From contig PMSV01000006.1 of the NCBI GenBank assembly GCA_003168265.1, positions 62,001 to 126,000 on the forward strand: a stretch of 64,000 nucleotides of DNA, read 5' to 3'. Below are positions 18,966-27,686 of this stretch, piece by piece. The notes under the pieces were generated by a model. The model did no database searches and had not been told where the DNA came from. It saw only the letters and a list, made by a program, of their open reading frames with translations. Origin of the DNA: Chitinophagaceae bacterium. Its GTDB lineage: Bacteria; Bacteroidota; Bacteroidia; Chitinophagales; Chitinophagaceae. A program made the translations under genes and the position numbers. Positions within the stretch are counted from its first letter, which is position 1; every line of letters begins with the position of its first letter.

Positions 18966-19137
18966 GAATTTTTTTTAATGTCAATTAAACTTATTTCATT
19001 TGAAGGGGTCAAAATATGGCCCGTTTTACCCCCGATATACCCAATCTGTGCTTACCCTACCTCTTTAGAACCTGCAAAAGACCACTGTTGAAAGTTAATT
19101 GATGTGGGTCAATTGTTGATTAATCAGCCTTTTATTT

Positions 19138-19170
19138 GCGCCTGACCGGTGGGTAAGGCGCTTTTTTTTT
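19138..19170 (+). terminator. Plus-strand hairpin plus T-run between two minus-strand genes
   Basis: GCGCC (19138-19142) pairs with GGCGC (19157-19161) and is followed by nine or more T residues. The T-run is on the plus strand, yet both flanking genes are on the minus strand. It may end an unannotated short plus-strand RNA, or work weakly in reverse for mntH. Confidence 0.45.
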
Positions 19171-19176
19171 ACCAGA

Positions 19177-21063
19177 TCAGAGATGTACCACGAGTACCGG
19201 AATTTTCAATTCATGCCGGACGCTGTTCACCGTTTCGCCGAATACCAGGTCCTTTAGACCTGTATGACCGTGCGCCCCGATCACCAACATATCGGCATCC
19301 ATTTCCCGGATTATCCGGACAATCTCCTGGGAACGGTTTTGAAAACCCAGGCTTGTTTGGGTGGAATACCCGTTCTTTTCCATCATTTCCTTATAGAAAT
19401 TCAATTGTTCGCGATCCTTTCTGGTTTCTAAATCATCGCTCTCGCGACCGAGGATCCTTGCCGATGCGCTTTCCACCACATGGATCAGCAAATAACTGGT
19501 CTCCTTAATACCCTGGCCTATCGCAAAATTCAGCAGTTTATCGTCATTCTCACTAAAATCCAGGGCAACGGCGATGAAATGGAATTCAGGTTTGACAAAT
19601 TGTTTGATCTCGGCCGGCCTGGCGTGCATTTGAATCACCGAGCCCCTGTACACTTTCTTAATGAAAGGGTGGAATAAAATAAAAAGAAGCAGTACTATAA
19701 GCCAGCAGGATGAAATTAGTATCAGGATCTTCCAGAAAAGATGGTCTCCATGCACAAAAAAATCGGAGCTTTCCTGGATTACCAGCTTACCGTTCAAATA
19801 GATGAGAAGGAAGGCCACAATCCAGGCCAGGGCCTTAATAACGGGGTTTATTGAAAATTTTCCCATCCTGGCGGGGTCACTGACGAAATGGATCAGCGGT
19901 ATTACCGCAAAACCCAGTTGCACGCTCAGAACGACCTGGCTCAGAATAAGCAACTGATCCACCTTATTCTCCCCAAAAAACAGGATTACGAATATCGAAG
20001 GAATGATCGCAAGCAGCCGGGTAATTAGCCTTCTCAGCCAGGGATTGATCCTCAATTGCAAATAACCTTCCATAATGACCTGGCCCGCCAGAGTGCCGGT
20101 GATCGTTGAACTCTGACCTGCGGCAATCAAGGCTATTGCAAAAATTGTGGAGGAGATTTTTGTACCCAAAGCACTGGGCAATAACCGGTAGGCTTCTTTC
20201 AATTCGACCACCTGGGTGTTTCCATGTTTGAAAAAAACGGTTGCCGACAGGATCAGGATAGCCGCATTTACGAGAAAGGCCAGGTTTAATGCTATCGAAC
20301 TGTCGAGGAAATTCAGCTTCAATGCGGTTCGGATATTTGCATCTCCAGGACCTATCTTACGGGTTTGTACTAATGCAGAATGGAGATAAAGATTATGAGG
20401 CATGACAGTGGCCCCGATGATGCCAATTGCGATATAAAGCGCTTCTTTTCCGGAGAGGATGGGCACAAATCCAGAGCCGACTTCCCGAAGATTGGGTTTG
20501 GCAAGAATGATTTCAGCCAGAAAGGCAAAAGCGACAATCGCGATCAATCCGATGATAAATGCTTCCATTTTGCGCATGCCAATCCGTTGCAGCAGAAGAA
20601 TTAAAAAAGTATCTAAAACGGTAAGAGAAACTGCATAAATAAGGGGGAGGCCCGTTAGTAATTGTATGCCGATAGACATACCGAGCACTTCTGCGAGGTC
20701 ACAGGCAGCTATTGCAATCTCAGCCAAAATATAGAGCGACCAATTGATGAGCCCGGGATAGGATTCACGGTTAGCCTGGGCCAGGTCCCGACCGCTCACG
20801 ATACCTAGTCTTGCCGAAAGGTTTTGCAAAAGAATTGCCATCAGATTGCTCATGAACAATACCCAGATCAGTTGATAACCAAACTGGCTGCCTCCTGCCA
20901 GGTCCGTGGCCCAGTTTCCCGGATCCATATAACCTACACTGATCAGATAAGCCGGGCCAAAAAAAAGGAAAAGCCTCCTCCAAAATGGGACTGTACTGGT
21001 AGCATCAATGCTCCCATTGACCTCGCTCAGGGAAATGCTTGTATCCTGCCTGATCTTATTCAT
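19177..21063 (-). CDS. mntH: NRAMP divalent metal transporter fused to UspA domain
   Basis: 628 residues. Residues about 25-450 form an NRAMP transporter of about 11 helices, with the metal-binding TM1 motif DPGNWATDLAGG and TM6 motif MPHNLYLHS. Residues about 485-628 are a universal stress protein domain, with its nucleotide motif GAHGHTGLKDLVFGETVNSV near the C-terminus. It should import Mn2+ or Fe2+ with protons; the UspA tail may sense ATP/ADP and gate the transporter, which is inference. The start overlaps the 3' end of the DtxR/MntR-type regulator gene by 8 bp, so the two genes are one operon. Confidence 0.92.
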   Translation of the reverse strand: MNKIRQDTSISLSEVNGSIDATSTVPFWRRLFLFFGPAYLISVGYMDPGNWATDLAGGSQFGYQLIWVLFMSNLMAILLQNLSARLGIVSGRDLAQANRESYPGLINWSLYILAEIAIAACDLAEVLGMSIGIQLLTGLPLIYAVSLTVLDTFLILLLQRIGMRKMEAFIIGLIAIVAFAFLAEIILAKPNLREVGSGFVPILSGKEALYIAIGIIGATVMPHNLYLHSALVQTRKIGPGDANIRTALKLNFLDSSIALNLAFLVNAAILILSATVFFKHGNTQVVELKEAYRLLPSALGTKISSTIFAIALIAAGQSSTITGTLAGQVIMEGYLQLRINPWLRRLITRLLAIIPSIFVILFFGENKVDQLLILSQVVLSVQLGFAVIPLIHFVSDPARMGKFSINPVIKALAWIVAFLLIYLNGKLVIQESSDFFVHGDHLFWKILILISSCWLIVLLLFILFHPFIKKVYRGSVIQMHARPAEIKQFVKPEFHFIAVALDFSENDDKLLNFAIGQGIKETSYLLIHVVESASARILGRESDDLETRKDREQLNFYKEMMEKNGYSTQTSLGFQNRSQEIVRIIREMDADMLVIGAHGHTGLKDLVFGETVNSVRHELKIPVLVVHL

Positions 21064-21712
21064 GGACCAGGATATTTTTTGCTACTTGTTCGCTTAAAGT
21101 GACAGGCAACTGATTCTTGATTTTGATTTCCACAGAATTATCAAAGGGTAATTTATTCCTGACTTCCAACCGGGTGCCGATCCGGATGTTTTTTTGACCC
21201 AACCATTCCAGCATTTCCTGGCTTTGGCCGGACACTCCAGATACAGTAAAAGCCCGGTTGAAGGGAAGGTTTAGCAAGCTGGTCTGCTTGAGCTGACTTA
21301 GTTTTCCATTTGCATCCGGAATCGGATCTCCATGCGGGTCCATCTGGGGAAATTCCAGGAACCGGTCGAGGCGGTCGATCAGCCTGGTACTGGTCAGGTG
21401 TTCGAGTTCTTCCGCCATCTCATGCACTTCGTCCCATCCGAAATGAAGTTTTTTCACAAGAAAATATTCCCATAGCCTGTGTTTACGAATGATCTGCAAT
21501 GCCACTTTTTTCCCTTCCTGGTTTAGCCGGAATCCCAGGTAGGGTTCATAATGGAGCAGTTTTTCCTTTTTTAGTTTTTTCAGCATATCTGTTACTGAAG
21601 CCGGCCTGGCTTGCAGGGAAGCTGCAAGTGAATTGGTGCTGACCATTTTGCTTTCTCCCTGCAGGTGATATATGGCCTTCAGGTAATTCTCTTTGGAACT
21701 AGAATATTTCAA
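21056..21712 (-). CDS. DtxR/MntR-family metal-dependent regulator
   Basis: 218 residues. Winged HTH 1-65 (SSSKENYLKAIYHLQGES, then ASVTDMLKKLKKEKLL), dimerisation and metal-binding domain about 66-140 (KKLHFGWDEVHEMAEELEH), and a C-terminal FeoA/SH3-like domain about 145-215. It is expected to repress the NRAMP gene downstream when Mn2+ or Fe2+ is plentiful. The start is TTG at 21712: the family N-terminus begins exactly there, and the reading frame upstream meets a TAG with no ATG. A nested palindrome lies six bases upstream of the start. Confidence 0.93.
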   Translation of the reverse strand: MKYSSSKENYLKAIYHLQGESKMVSTNSLAASLQARPASVTDMLKKLKKEKLLHYEPYLGFRLNQEGKKVALQIIRKHRLWEYFLVKKLHFGWDEVHEMAEELEHLTSTRLIDRLDRFLEFPQMDPHGDPIPDANGKLSQLKQTSLLNLPFNRAFTVSGVSGQSQEMLEWLGQKNIRIGTRLEVRNKLPFDNSVEIKIKNQLPVTLSEQVAKNILVHE

Positions 21713-21717
21713 CGTAT

Positions 21718-21744
21718 CTAAATAATTATTTAGGCTAATCTAAA
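21718..21744. promoter_or_regulatory. Nested palindromic operator of the MntR-type regulator
   Basis: A perfect 16-bp palindrome CTAAATAATTATTTAG (21718-21733) overlaps a second near-palindrome TTTAGGCTAATCTAAA (21729-21744). The second resembles DtxR/IdeR boxes (TTAGGNTA..CTAA). It sits directly before the TTG start of the DtxR-type gene, the right position for autorepression of the regulator-transporter operon. Confidence 0.65.
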
Positions 21745-21833
21745 AAAATATTTTTGTAATCCGAATTTTTTTTATTCCGGGTTCACGCCTGAAATGTTTA
21801 TTTTTGAACTGAGCAAAGGACCTTCCCTCAAGT

Positions 21834-22799
21834 ATGAATAGGAACAGTTGGCTCTTGATTCTGGTTTTTATATTGGGCTGCCATTCAAAACGGGTATCCC
21901 TTAGAGGCAATACAAAAGTGGATGCCGATGATTTTATATCCTCATTTGAAAGCTCCAGACCCCCTTTCAAACTCACCGATAGCATTTTCAATGGGGAACA
22001 GGATGATTCGGACCTGATCGGTTACCCTGTCTTCACACAATTCATTCCTGATTCCGTGATTGCACGGCATTATTCCCATGGTCCGAAGCCGGATATTTAT
22101 CCTGTGGCAGGGCTGATAGGGGATCATAAGATCAATTACCTGTTTTGCTTATCTGAAACAGAAACCAAAAAATTACTCTACCTGCTATGCCTGGACGGAT
22201 CGGGTCACTTTATAAATTCCAAAATGATATACCCCTATGATCCGGATTTCCATAGCAGTGTGTCTGTCGACAGCAAATTCACATTCAACACAGATAGAGA
22301 GCGGCATGGCCCCGACGGGGAGATCTATTACAGGAAAGAAGCTTTTTTCCTGAACGATAGCGGAAAATTCAACCTGATCCTTACCGAATCGAATGAACCT
22401 AGTGCACACCCCGCAGCCGTCCCCAATCCCATCGATACCCTTCCCAAAAAACACAGGTTATCCGGGGATTATTTACTGGATAAAAGAAATATTGTTTCCA
22501 TCCGCGACGGAAAAAATGCATCCTGGTTTCTGTTTTTCATTCATTTTGAAAAAGAGGGGGGGAGTTGTGTTGGCGAACTGAAAGGAGAAGCCAGATTTAA
22601 TTCCGGATCCACAGGCCGCTATCACAGTAGCAAGGACCCATGCACGATCGATTTTAATTTCAATGGAAATAAGGTGGAAATAAAAGAAGTGGAAGGATGT
22701 GGAAACCACAGGGATATCAAATGCTTTTTCGAGGGAAGTTATCCCAGGAAAAAAGAAACCAAATCCAGGCAGGCTATAACCAGAAAGAAAAGGTCATGA
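21834..22799 (+). CDS. Hypothetical lipoprotein
   Basis: 321 residues with lipobox Cys16 (FILGC). The rest is beta-rich with no recognised domain. Cysteines at about 104 and 118, and GSCVGEL and EVEGCGNHRDIKCF near the C-terminus, suggest disulfides, as expected outside the cytoplasm. The C-terminal tail is very basic (RKKETKSRQAITRKKRS). A TATTTTTG element at 21749-21756 could be its -7 promoter box. That box adjoins the MntR-type operator, so metal control of this gene is possible but unproven. Confidence 0.65.
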   Translation: MNRNSWLLILVFILGCHSKRVSLRGNTKVDADDFISSFESSRPPFKLTDSIFNGEQDDSDLIGYPVFTQFIPDSVIARHYSHGPKPDIYPVAGLIGDHKINYLFCLSETETKKLLYLLCLDGSGHFINSKMIYPYDPDFHSSVSVDSKFTFNTDRERHGPDGEIYYRKEAFFLNDSGKFNLILTESNEPSAHPAAVPNPIDTLPKKHRLSGDYLLDKRNIVSIRDGKNASWFLFFIHFEKEGGSCVGELKGEARFNSGSTGRYHSSKDPCTIDFNFNGNKVEIKEVEGCGNHRDIKCFFEGSYPRKKETKSRQAITRKKRS

Positions 22800-22996
22800 A
22801 CCTTTCAGGTGATAAGGTAGATTGGATAAGTGCCCGAAAACTGCTGACCCCTTCCCCGCTGGAATTAAGGCTTAATATTTAAGCAAAAGTTTAAACCGAA
22901 GACGATCACTGTTTAAACAATTGAATTTCATTTTTTCCGTTATATTGCGTCCCCTTTACACACTTAAACCATATGTAAGAACTAAAGATTGGGCTT

Positions 22997-24652
22997 ATGA
23001 GTTTCAGTAAATACACCGTACCTTATACCATTGATGATCGTTATTCAAAAAGGGTTGCGTATTTCTCGATGGAATTCGCTATTCACCAACCCCTCAAAAT
23101 CTACAGCGGCGGACTGGGATTTCTAGCCGGTTCGCATTTGAGAAGCGCTTATGAACTGAAGCAGAATTTGATCGGCATCGGGATTTTATGGAAATACGGA
23201 TATTATGACCAGGCCCGCAACCAGGACCAGACCCTTCAGGTGACCTGGATGGAAAAACAATATTCATTTCTGGAGGATACGGGGATCAAATTCCAGATCG
23301 ATATCCACGATCATCCGGTCTGGGTCAGAGCCTGGTACCTGAATCCGGAGACCTTTAAATCCGCTCCCCTTTTCTTACTGAGTACGGACCTTCCCGAAAA
23401 TGATTATGTATCTCAGACTATCACCCACCGACTTTACGATGCCAATGTGGCAACCAAAGTAGCCCAGTTTATATTACTAGGTGTAGGCGGCTCCAAATTG
23501 GTTGACGAACTAAATTTCGATCCGCAACGCTACCATCTGAATGAAGCCCATGGTCTGAGCGCTGCATTTTATCTTTACAGAAAGTTTGATCAGAACATCG
23601 AAGAAGTCAAAAAAAGACTGGTATTCACGACCCATACCCCTGAGGAGGCCGGCAACGAAAAGCACGATATCTACCTATGCCATAAAATGAGCTATTTCTG
23701 CGGTCTGTCAGTTGACGAAACCAGGAAACTCACCGGCATGGAGGATGATTCCTTCAACCATTCGCTTGCCGCCTTGAGGTTCGCCCATATCGCCAACGGG
23801 GTTTCCGAACTCCATGGACATGTATCAAGGGCCATGTGGAGCAAATACAAGGGAATCTGTCCCATTATCTCCATCACCAATGCGCAGAACTGGCAATATT
23901 GGGCAGATAAGCAATTGTATAAGAAAATGGAAGAAAGCGACAATTATTGGTTTGATGACCGAAAAAAATACCTGAAGAAAAGGGCTTTCGAAATCGTAGC
24001 AGATCAGACAGGAAAGATCCTGAATCCGGACGTCTTCACAATTGTGTGGGCGAGGCGATTTGCCGGATATAAAAGAGCCGAACTGATTACCCGCGATATC
24101 AATCAATTCAACGAACTCACTGCAGACAGTAAATTCCCGGTGCAGTTTATTTGGGCCGGTAAGCCATATCCAATGGATTACCCCGCCATCAATGATTTCA
24201 ACCACCTCGTTCATCTAAGTAAATCCTATAAGAATGTGGCTGTTTTGATTGGTTATGAATTGGCCCTTTCCAAAAGGCTGAAGCAGGCCGCCGATTGCTG
24301 GTTGAATAATCCTCGTGTGCCCCGTGAAGCCTCAGGAACCAGCGGCATGACCGCAGCCATGAATGGAGCGGTTAATTTTTCCACCGACGACGGCTGGATA
24401 CCTGAGTTCATTAATCACGGAAACAATGGTTTCGTAGTACCAAAGGCTGATTATGCCTCGATGAGCACCGAAGACCAGGATCAGTATGACCTGGAAAAAT
24501 TATACGAGATCCTGCACAAACAGATACTCCCTCTCTATTATGAGCAATTGGATACCTGGAGGCAGATCATCAAGAACGGCATGAGGGATGTGCGCTACCA
24601 ATTTGATTCGGGCAGAATGGCCGATGAGTATTATACCCTTCTTTATAAATAA
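22997..24652 (+). CDS. GT35 alpha-glucan phosphorylase-like protein lacking the PLP lysine
   Basis: 551 residues, like the shorter alpha-glucan phosphorylase group (TIGR02094) rather than 800-residue glycogen phosphorylases. Seen: YFSMEFAIHQPLKIYSGGLG at the start, LNEAHGLSAAF, VFTTHTPEEAGNEKHD, and WARRFAGYKRAEL. The cofactor segment reads EASGTSGMTAAMNGAVNFST: the residue aligned with the Schiff-base lysine of phosphorylases (NMK or GMK) is Thr452. It therefore may not be a PLP phosphorylase, and could be a retaining GT-B transferase on alpha-glucans. A glucanotransferase gene lies 10 kb away. Confidence 0.85.
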   Translation: MSFSKYTVPYTIDDRYSKRVAYFSMEFAIHQPLKIYSGGLGFLAGSHLRSAYELKQNLIGIGILWKYGYYDQARNQDQTLQVTWMEKQYSFLEDTGIKFQIDIHDHPVWVRAWYLNPETFKSAPLFLLSTDLPENDYVSQTITHRLYDANVATKVAQFILLGVGGSKLVDELNFDPQRYHLNEAHGLSAAFYLYRKFDQNIEEVKKRLVFTTHTPEEAGNEKHDIYLCHKMSYFCGLSVDETRKLTGMEDDSFNHSLAALRFAHIANGVSELHGHVSRAMWSKYKGICPIISITNAQNWQYWADKQLYKKMEESDNYWFDDRKKYLKKRAFEIVADQTGKILNPDVFTIVWARRFAGYKRAELITRDINQFNELTADSKFPVQFIWAGKPYPMDYPAINDFNHLVHLSKSYKNVAVLIGYELALSKRLKQAADCWLNNPRVPREASGTSGMTAAMNGAVNFSTDDGWIPEFINHGNNGFVVPKADYASMSTEDQDQYDLEKLYEILHKQILPLYYEQLDTWRQIIKNGMRDVRYQFDSGRMADEYYTLLYK

Positions 24653-24662
24653 CTCAGTCTGT

Positions 24663-25370
24663 TTATTTAGTGATTTCCACCAGTTCAACTTCAAATATAA
24701 GAGTAGCACCTGGAGGTATGGCCGCATTTCCCTGGTCTCCATAACCCAGATCAGAGGGAACATATAGTTTCCACTTGCTTCCAACAGGCATTAACTGAAG
24801 GGCTTCTGTCCACCCCCGGATCACCCCGTTTACCGGAAATTCAATGGGACCGCCGTGGTTGTCCGAAGCGTCGAAAACAGTGCCATCCAGAAGAGTGCCC
24901 TTATAATTGCATTTGACCTTATCGGTAGAGAGGGGTTTAGGTCCAGTGCCTTCTTTCAGAATTTCATACTGGAGCCCGCTTGGAAGGGTCACAATGCCAG
25001 GCCTGGCCTTGTTATCCGCAAGAAATGTTTCACCTACTTTTTTATTTGGTTCTGCCTTCGCTGCTTTTTGCTTCTGCACATAATTGATCAGGCAGGAATT
25101 GGCCTGCATCTCGTTCAAAAGCGGCTTACCGGATTTCAGAACATCGCTGATGGCCCTTGCAACGAGTGAGCCATTTACATTTTGTATGCCCTGTTCCTTG
25201 TAAAAAGCCGCGACACTAAGACCGATTGCATAACTGAGAGAGTCTTCAGAGGTTCTTAAAAGGGGGCCGGCTGGGGTTGCTGCCTTTTTTTGGACAGGTT
25301 TTTTTGAGGCTGTTTGTCCAATAACAAAAAGTGGTAGAAATCCCAGAATAAGCAACATATTTTTTTTCAT
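24663..25370 (-). CDS. FKBP-type peptidyl-prolyl cis-trans isomerase, exported
   Basis: 235 residues. Signal peptide about 1-20 (LPLFVIGQ), an Ala/Lys-rich linker, an FkpA/Mip-type N-terminal dimerisation region (SLSYAIGLSVAAFYKEQGIQ), then an FKBP domain about 140-234 with GTVFDAS, VIRGWTEALQLMPVGSKW and DLGYGDQGNAAIPPGATLIF. It should assist protein folding in the periplasm or outer membrane. The 3' end meets the glgP-like gene tail to tail with a 10-bp gap. Confidence 0.95.
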   Translation of the reverse strand: MKKNMLLILGFLPLFVIGQTASKKPVQKKAATPAGPLLRTSEDSLSYAIGLSVAAFYKEQGIQNVNGSLVARAISDVLKSGKPLLNEMQANSCLINYVQKQKAAKAEPNKKVGETFLADNKARPGIVTLPSGLQYEILKEGTGPKPLSTDKVKCNYKGTLLDGTVFDASDNHGGPIEFPVNGVIRGWTEALQLMPVGSKWKLYVPSDLGYGDQGNAAIPPGATLIFEVELVEITK

Positions 25371-25454
25371 AATGAGTTTTTAAAAAAGCGAATTTATTAC
25401 AAATAATGCGAAGCATTAATTTCGTCTTTAAAACTGATCCAATTGATCTTTAGT

Positions 25455-25889
25455 ATGAAGGAATATCAAAAAGAAGTCGACCTCCGCTGGTCGGACCTTG
25501 ACCCCAACTTTCATCTCAGGCATTCTGTTTATTATGATTTTGGCGCATATTGCCGGATCTGCTACCTGGAAGAACATGGACTCTCAAGTGCCAAAATGAT
25601 GGAATTGCATTTTGGGCCAATCCTTTTCAGAGAGGAGGCGGTTTTCAGAAAAGAAATAAGGCTCGGGGACAAATTATTCATCAACCTCAAGGTCCTGAAG
25701 GCCAGGAAGGATTTTTCACGTTGGAGCATTCGTCATGAGGTTCTGAAAGAAGGCGGTATCCTTTCAGCCACTCTTACCGTTGACGGGGCCTGGATAAATA
25801 CTTCCCTTCGAAAATTAGCCACTCCACCCGCCCTGGTATCCGAGGTTTTTGAAACCATGCCGAAGGACCCGGAATTTCAGTGGTTATAA
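25455..25889 (+). CDS. 4HBT-type acyl-CoA thioesterase
   Basis: About 144 residues of a single hot-dog fold. The segment RWSDLDPNFHLRHSVYYDF matches the catalytic loop of 4-hydroxybenzoyl-CoA thioesterase relatives, where Asp and Asn act near the helix N-terminus; it is followed by GPILFREEAVFRKEIRLGD. It is predicted to hydrolyse an acyl-CoA thioester of unknown chain type. The ATG at 25455 is preferred to the TTG at 25443. It is divergent from the FKBP gene. Confidence 0.85.
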   Translation: MKEYQKEVDLRWSDLDPNFHLRHSVYYDFGAYCRICYLEEHGLSSAKMMELHFGPILFREEAVFRKEIRLGDKLFINLKVLKARKDFSRWSIRHEVLKEGGILSATLTVDGAWINTSLRKLATPPALVSEVFETMPKDPEFQWL

Positions 25890-25989
25890 TTGAAGCGCAA
25901 CCAAAAGGGTTTAATATGCGTAAGATTCAATGGGGATTCGTTTCATTCCTGATAATTCATGTCTATTTTTACCAAATCAATTAAGATAT

Positions 25990-26664
25990 ATGAAAAAATT
26001 CGTTTTAGCGCTTATCTGCCTCGCAACCCAATCTTCTTTCATTCATGCACAGGGAGGGTTGAGCAATGGCGAGATCATTGACGGTCTGAAACAGGCATTG
26101 ACATTAGGAGCCCAGAAAAGCGCAGGGAAACTTTCCGCCACAGATGGTTTTTTTAAAGACGCCGTTGTAAAAATCCTGTTTCCTCCGGAAGCTCAGAAAG
26201 TGGAGAAGACCCTTCGTTCGGCAGGTATGGGCAATATGGTGGATGATGCAATTCTGAGAATGAACAGGGCAGCGGAAGACGCTTCCAAATCCGCAGCGCC
26301 CATCTTTGTGGATGCTATTAAGAATATGAGTGTAAGCGATGCTTTGGGAGTCTTACGTGGATCGGATACCGCAGCGACTTCCTATTTAAGGAAAACCACC
26401 ACGCCGCAATTAACCAGTTCATTCAAACCCGTGATCGACGCCTCACTCCAAAAAACCGATGCGACCAAGTATTGGAAGCAGGTTTTTGATACTTATAATA
26501 AACTGCCGATGGTTAAAAAAGTGAACCCCGATCTTTCGACCTATGTAACTGAGAAGGCACTAACAGGCCTGTTTTATTATGTCGCCCAGGAGGAAGCTAA
26601 GATCCGAAAGGATCCTGCAGCCCAGGTAACAGATATTCTGAAAAAGGTTTTTGGGGGGATTTAA
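25990..26664 (+). CDS. DUF4197 exported protein
   Basis: 224 residues with a clear signal peptide from ATG 25990 (MKKFVLALICLATQSSFIHA); the in-frame start 60 bases earlier would bury it. The mature part is helical and follows the DUF4197 pattern: SNGEIIDGLKQALTLGAQKS, VKILFPPEAQKVE, MNRAAEDASKSA, KNMSVSDALGVLRGSDTAAT and ALTGLFYYVAQEEAKIRKDP. The family is periplasmic, conserved across Proteobacteria and Bacteroidota, and functionally undefined. A strong terminator follows. Confidence 0.92.
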   Translation: MKKFVLALICLATQSSFIHAQGGLSNGEIIDGLKQALTLGAQKSAGKLSATDGFFKDAVVKILFPPEAQKVEKTLRSAGMGNMVDDAILRMNRAAEDASKSAAPIFVDAIKNMSVSDALGVLRGSDTAATSYLRKTTTPQLTSSFKPVIDASLQKTDATKYWKQVFDTYNKLPMVKKVNPDLSTYVTEKALTGLFYYVAQEEAKIRKDPAAQVTDILKKVFGGI

Positions 26665-26680
26665 TGGTTTCATCTGGTAA

Positions 26681-26713
26681 AAATCCTGAAAGCAGCGCTT
26701 TCAGGATTTTTTT
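26681..26713 (+). terminator. Intrinsic terminator after the DUF4197 gene
   Basis: A stem of at least ten base pairs (TCCTGAAAGC at 26684-26693 with GCTTTCAGGA at 26697-26706) is followed by a run of seven T residues. Confidence 0.9.
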
Positions 26714-26760
26714 ATTAGCGAACCTATCAGGCTGTTCAAATATTTTGGATCAACCAATTT

Positions 26761-26786
26761 TTGTTAGCATTACTGTGCTAAATTTG
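26761..26786 (+). promoter_or_regulatory. Candidate promoter of sdhC-sdhA
   Basis: TAAATTTG at 26779-26786 is an exact match to the Bacteroidota -7 box TAnnTTTG. The nearest TTG (26761-26763) is only 15 nt upstream, shorter than usual. It would give a leader of about 140 nt before sdhC. Confidence 0.4.
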
Positions 26787-26931
26787 CAACCGACTGATTC
26801 ATATATATCATCCATAATACGATCCAAAATAACATATTGCGTTATGAAACCTATCATGAGTAATTTACCGCACAAAGCTGTGTGTATAAGCGAGGTTCCA
26901 TCTGGCAAACAGAAAAATAAAAGATTTACAG

Positions 26932-27639
26932 ATGAAATGGTCTGAGTTATTCACTTCTTCCATAGGGAAAAAAATGGTGATGGGCCTTACCGGATTATTC
27001 CTTATCAGTTTTTTAGTTGTCCATGTCGGTGTCAATTCCTGTATCTGGGCTAACGACAACGGGGAAATGTTTAATAAAGCCGCCCATTTCATGGGCTCGA
27101 CCATTGTTGTCCGGATACTTGAAGTAGGATTGTTTGCAGGATTCTTCCTTCATATCATTCAGGGCTTTATCCTCGAATTCCAGAACCGGAAAAAAAGAGG
27201 GATTGCTTATAAAGTGAATTATGGCAACAGGGGCAGCAAATGGTATTCCCGTTCTATGGGTTTGCTGGGAACCCTGATCCTGCTTTTCCTGATCATGCAT
27301 ATCTATCATTTCTGGACTCCCAGCCGCCTGGGTGGGATCGCAGGCATCCATGAATTGCAGCCGGTTAGCTATGAGAGCGGAAAAGAGATCCATAATTTAT
27401 ATGCCGAAATGCTATCGGTTTTCCAGGACAATCTGCTGATCGTGATCTTATACGTGATTGGCTGCATTTCACTGGCCTGGCATCTGATGCATGGTTTTCA
27501 GAGCGCATTCCGTTCGATCGGGTTGTACAATAACCGCTACCTGAAAATTGTCTATGCCATTGGTGTCGGATTTTCTATAATTGTGCCGCTGGCTTTTGCG
27601 ATGATGCCCATATCCATGTACCTGCACTGGGTGGATTAA
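26932..27639 (+). CDS. sdhC: Succinate dehydrogenase cytochrome b subunit
   Basis: 235 residues with five membrane helices, as in the di-heme, single-anchor type used by Bacteroidota and epsilon-proteobacteria. Likely heme ligands are the helix histidines in [36 protein letters not shown] and [12 protein letters not shown]. It anchors SdhA/SdhB to the inner membrane and passes electrons to menaquinone. sdhA follows after 47 bp, but sdhB is not in this cluster. Confidence 0.95.
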   Translation: MKWSELFTSSIGKKMVMGLTGLFLISFLVVHVGVNSCIWANDNGEMFNKAAHFMGSTIVVRILEVGLFAGFFLHIIQGFILEFQNRKKRGIAYKVNYGNRGSKWYSRSMGLLGTLILLFLIMHIYHFWTPSRLGGIAGIHELQPVSYESGKEIHNLYAEMLSVFQDNLLIVILYVIGCISLAWHLMHGFQSAFRSIGLYNNRYLKIVYAIGVGFSIIVPLAFAMMPISMYLHWVD

Positions 27640-27686
27640 ATAAATTCAGATCATTCATCATAGAATTCTCAAATTTTCAATCGAAC

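Noticed and set aside
26664-26945. A 93-codon plus-strand frame between DUF4197 and sdhC
   Set aside because: It runs through the DUF4197 terminator and the sdhC promoter and has no protein-like pattern.
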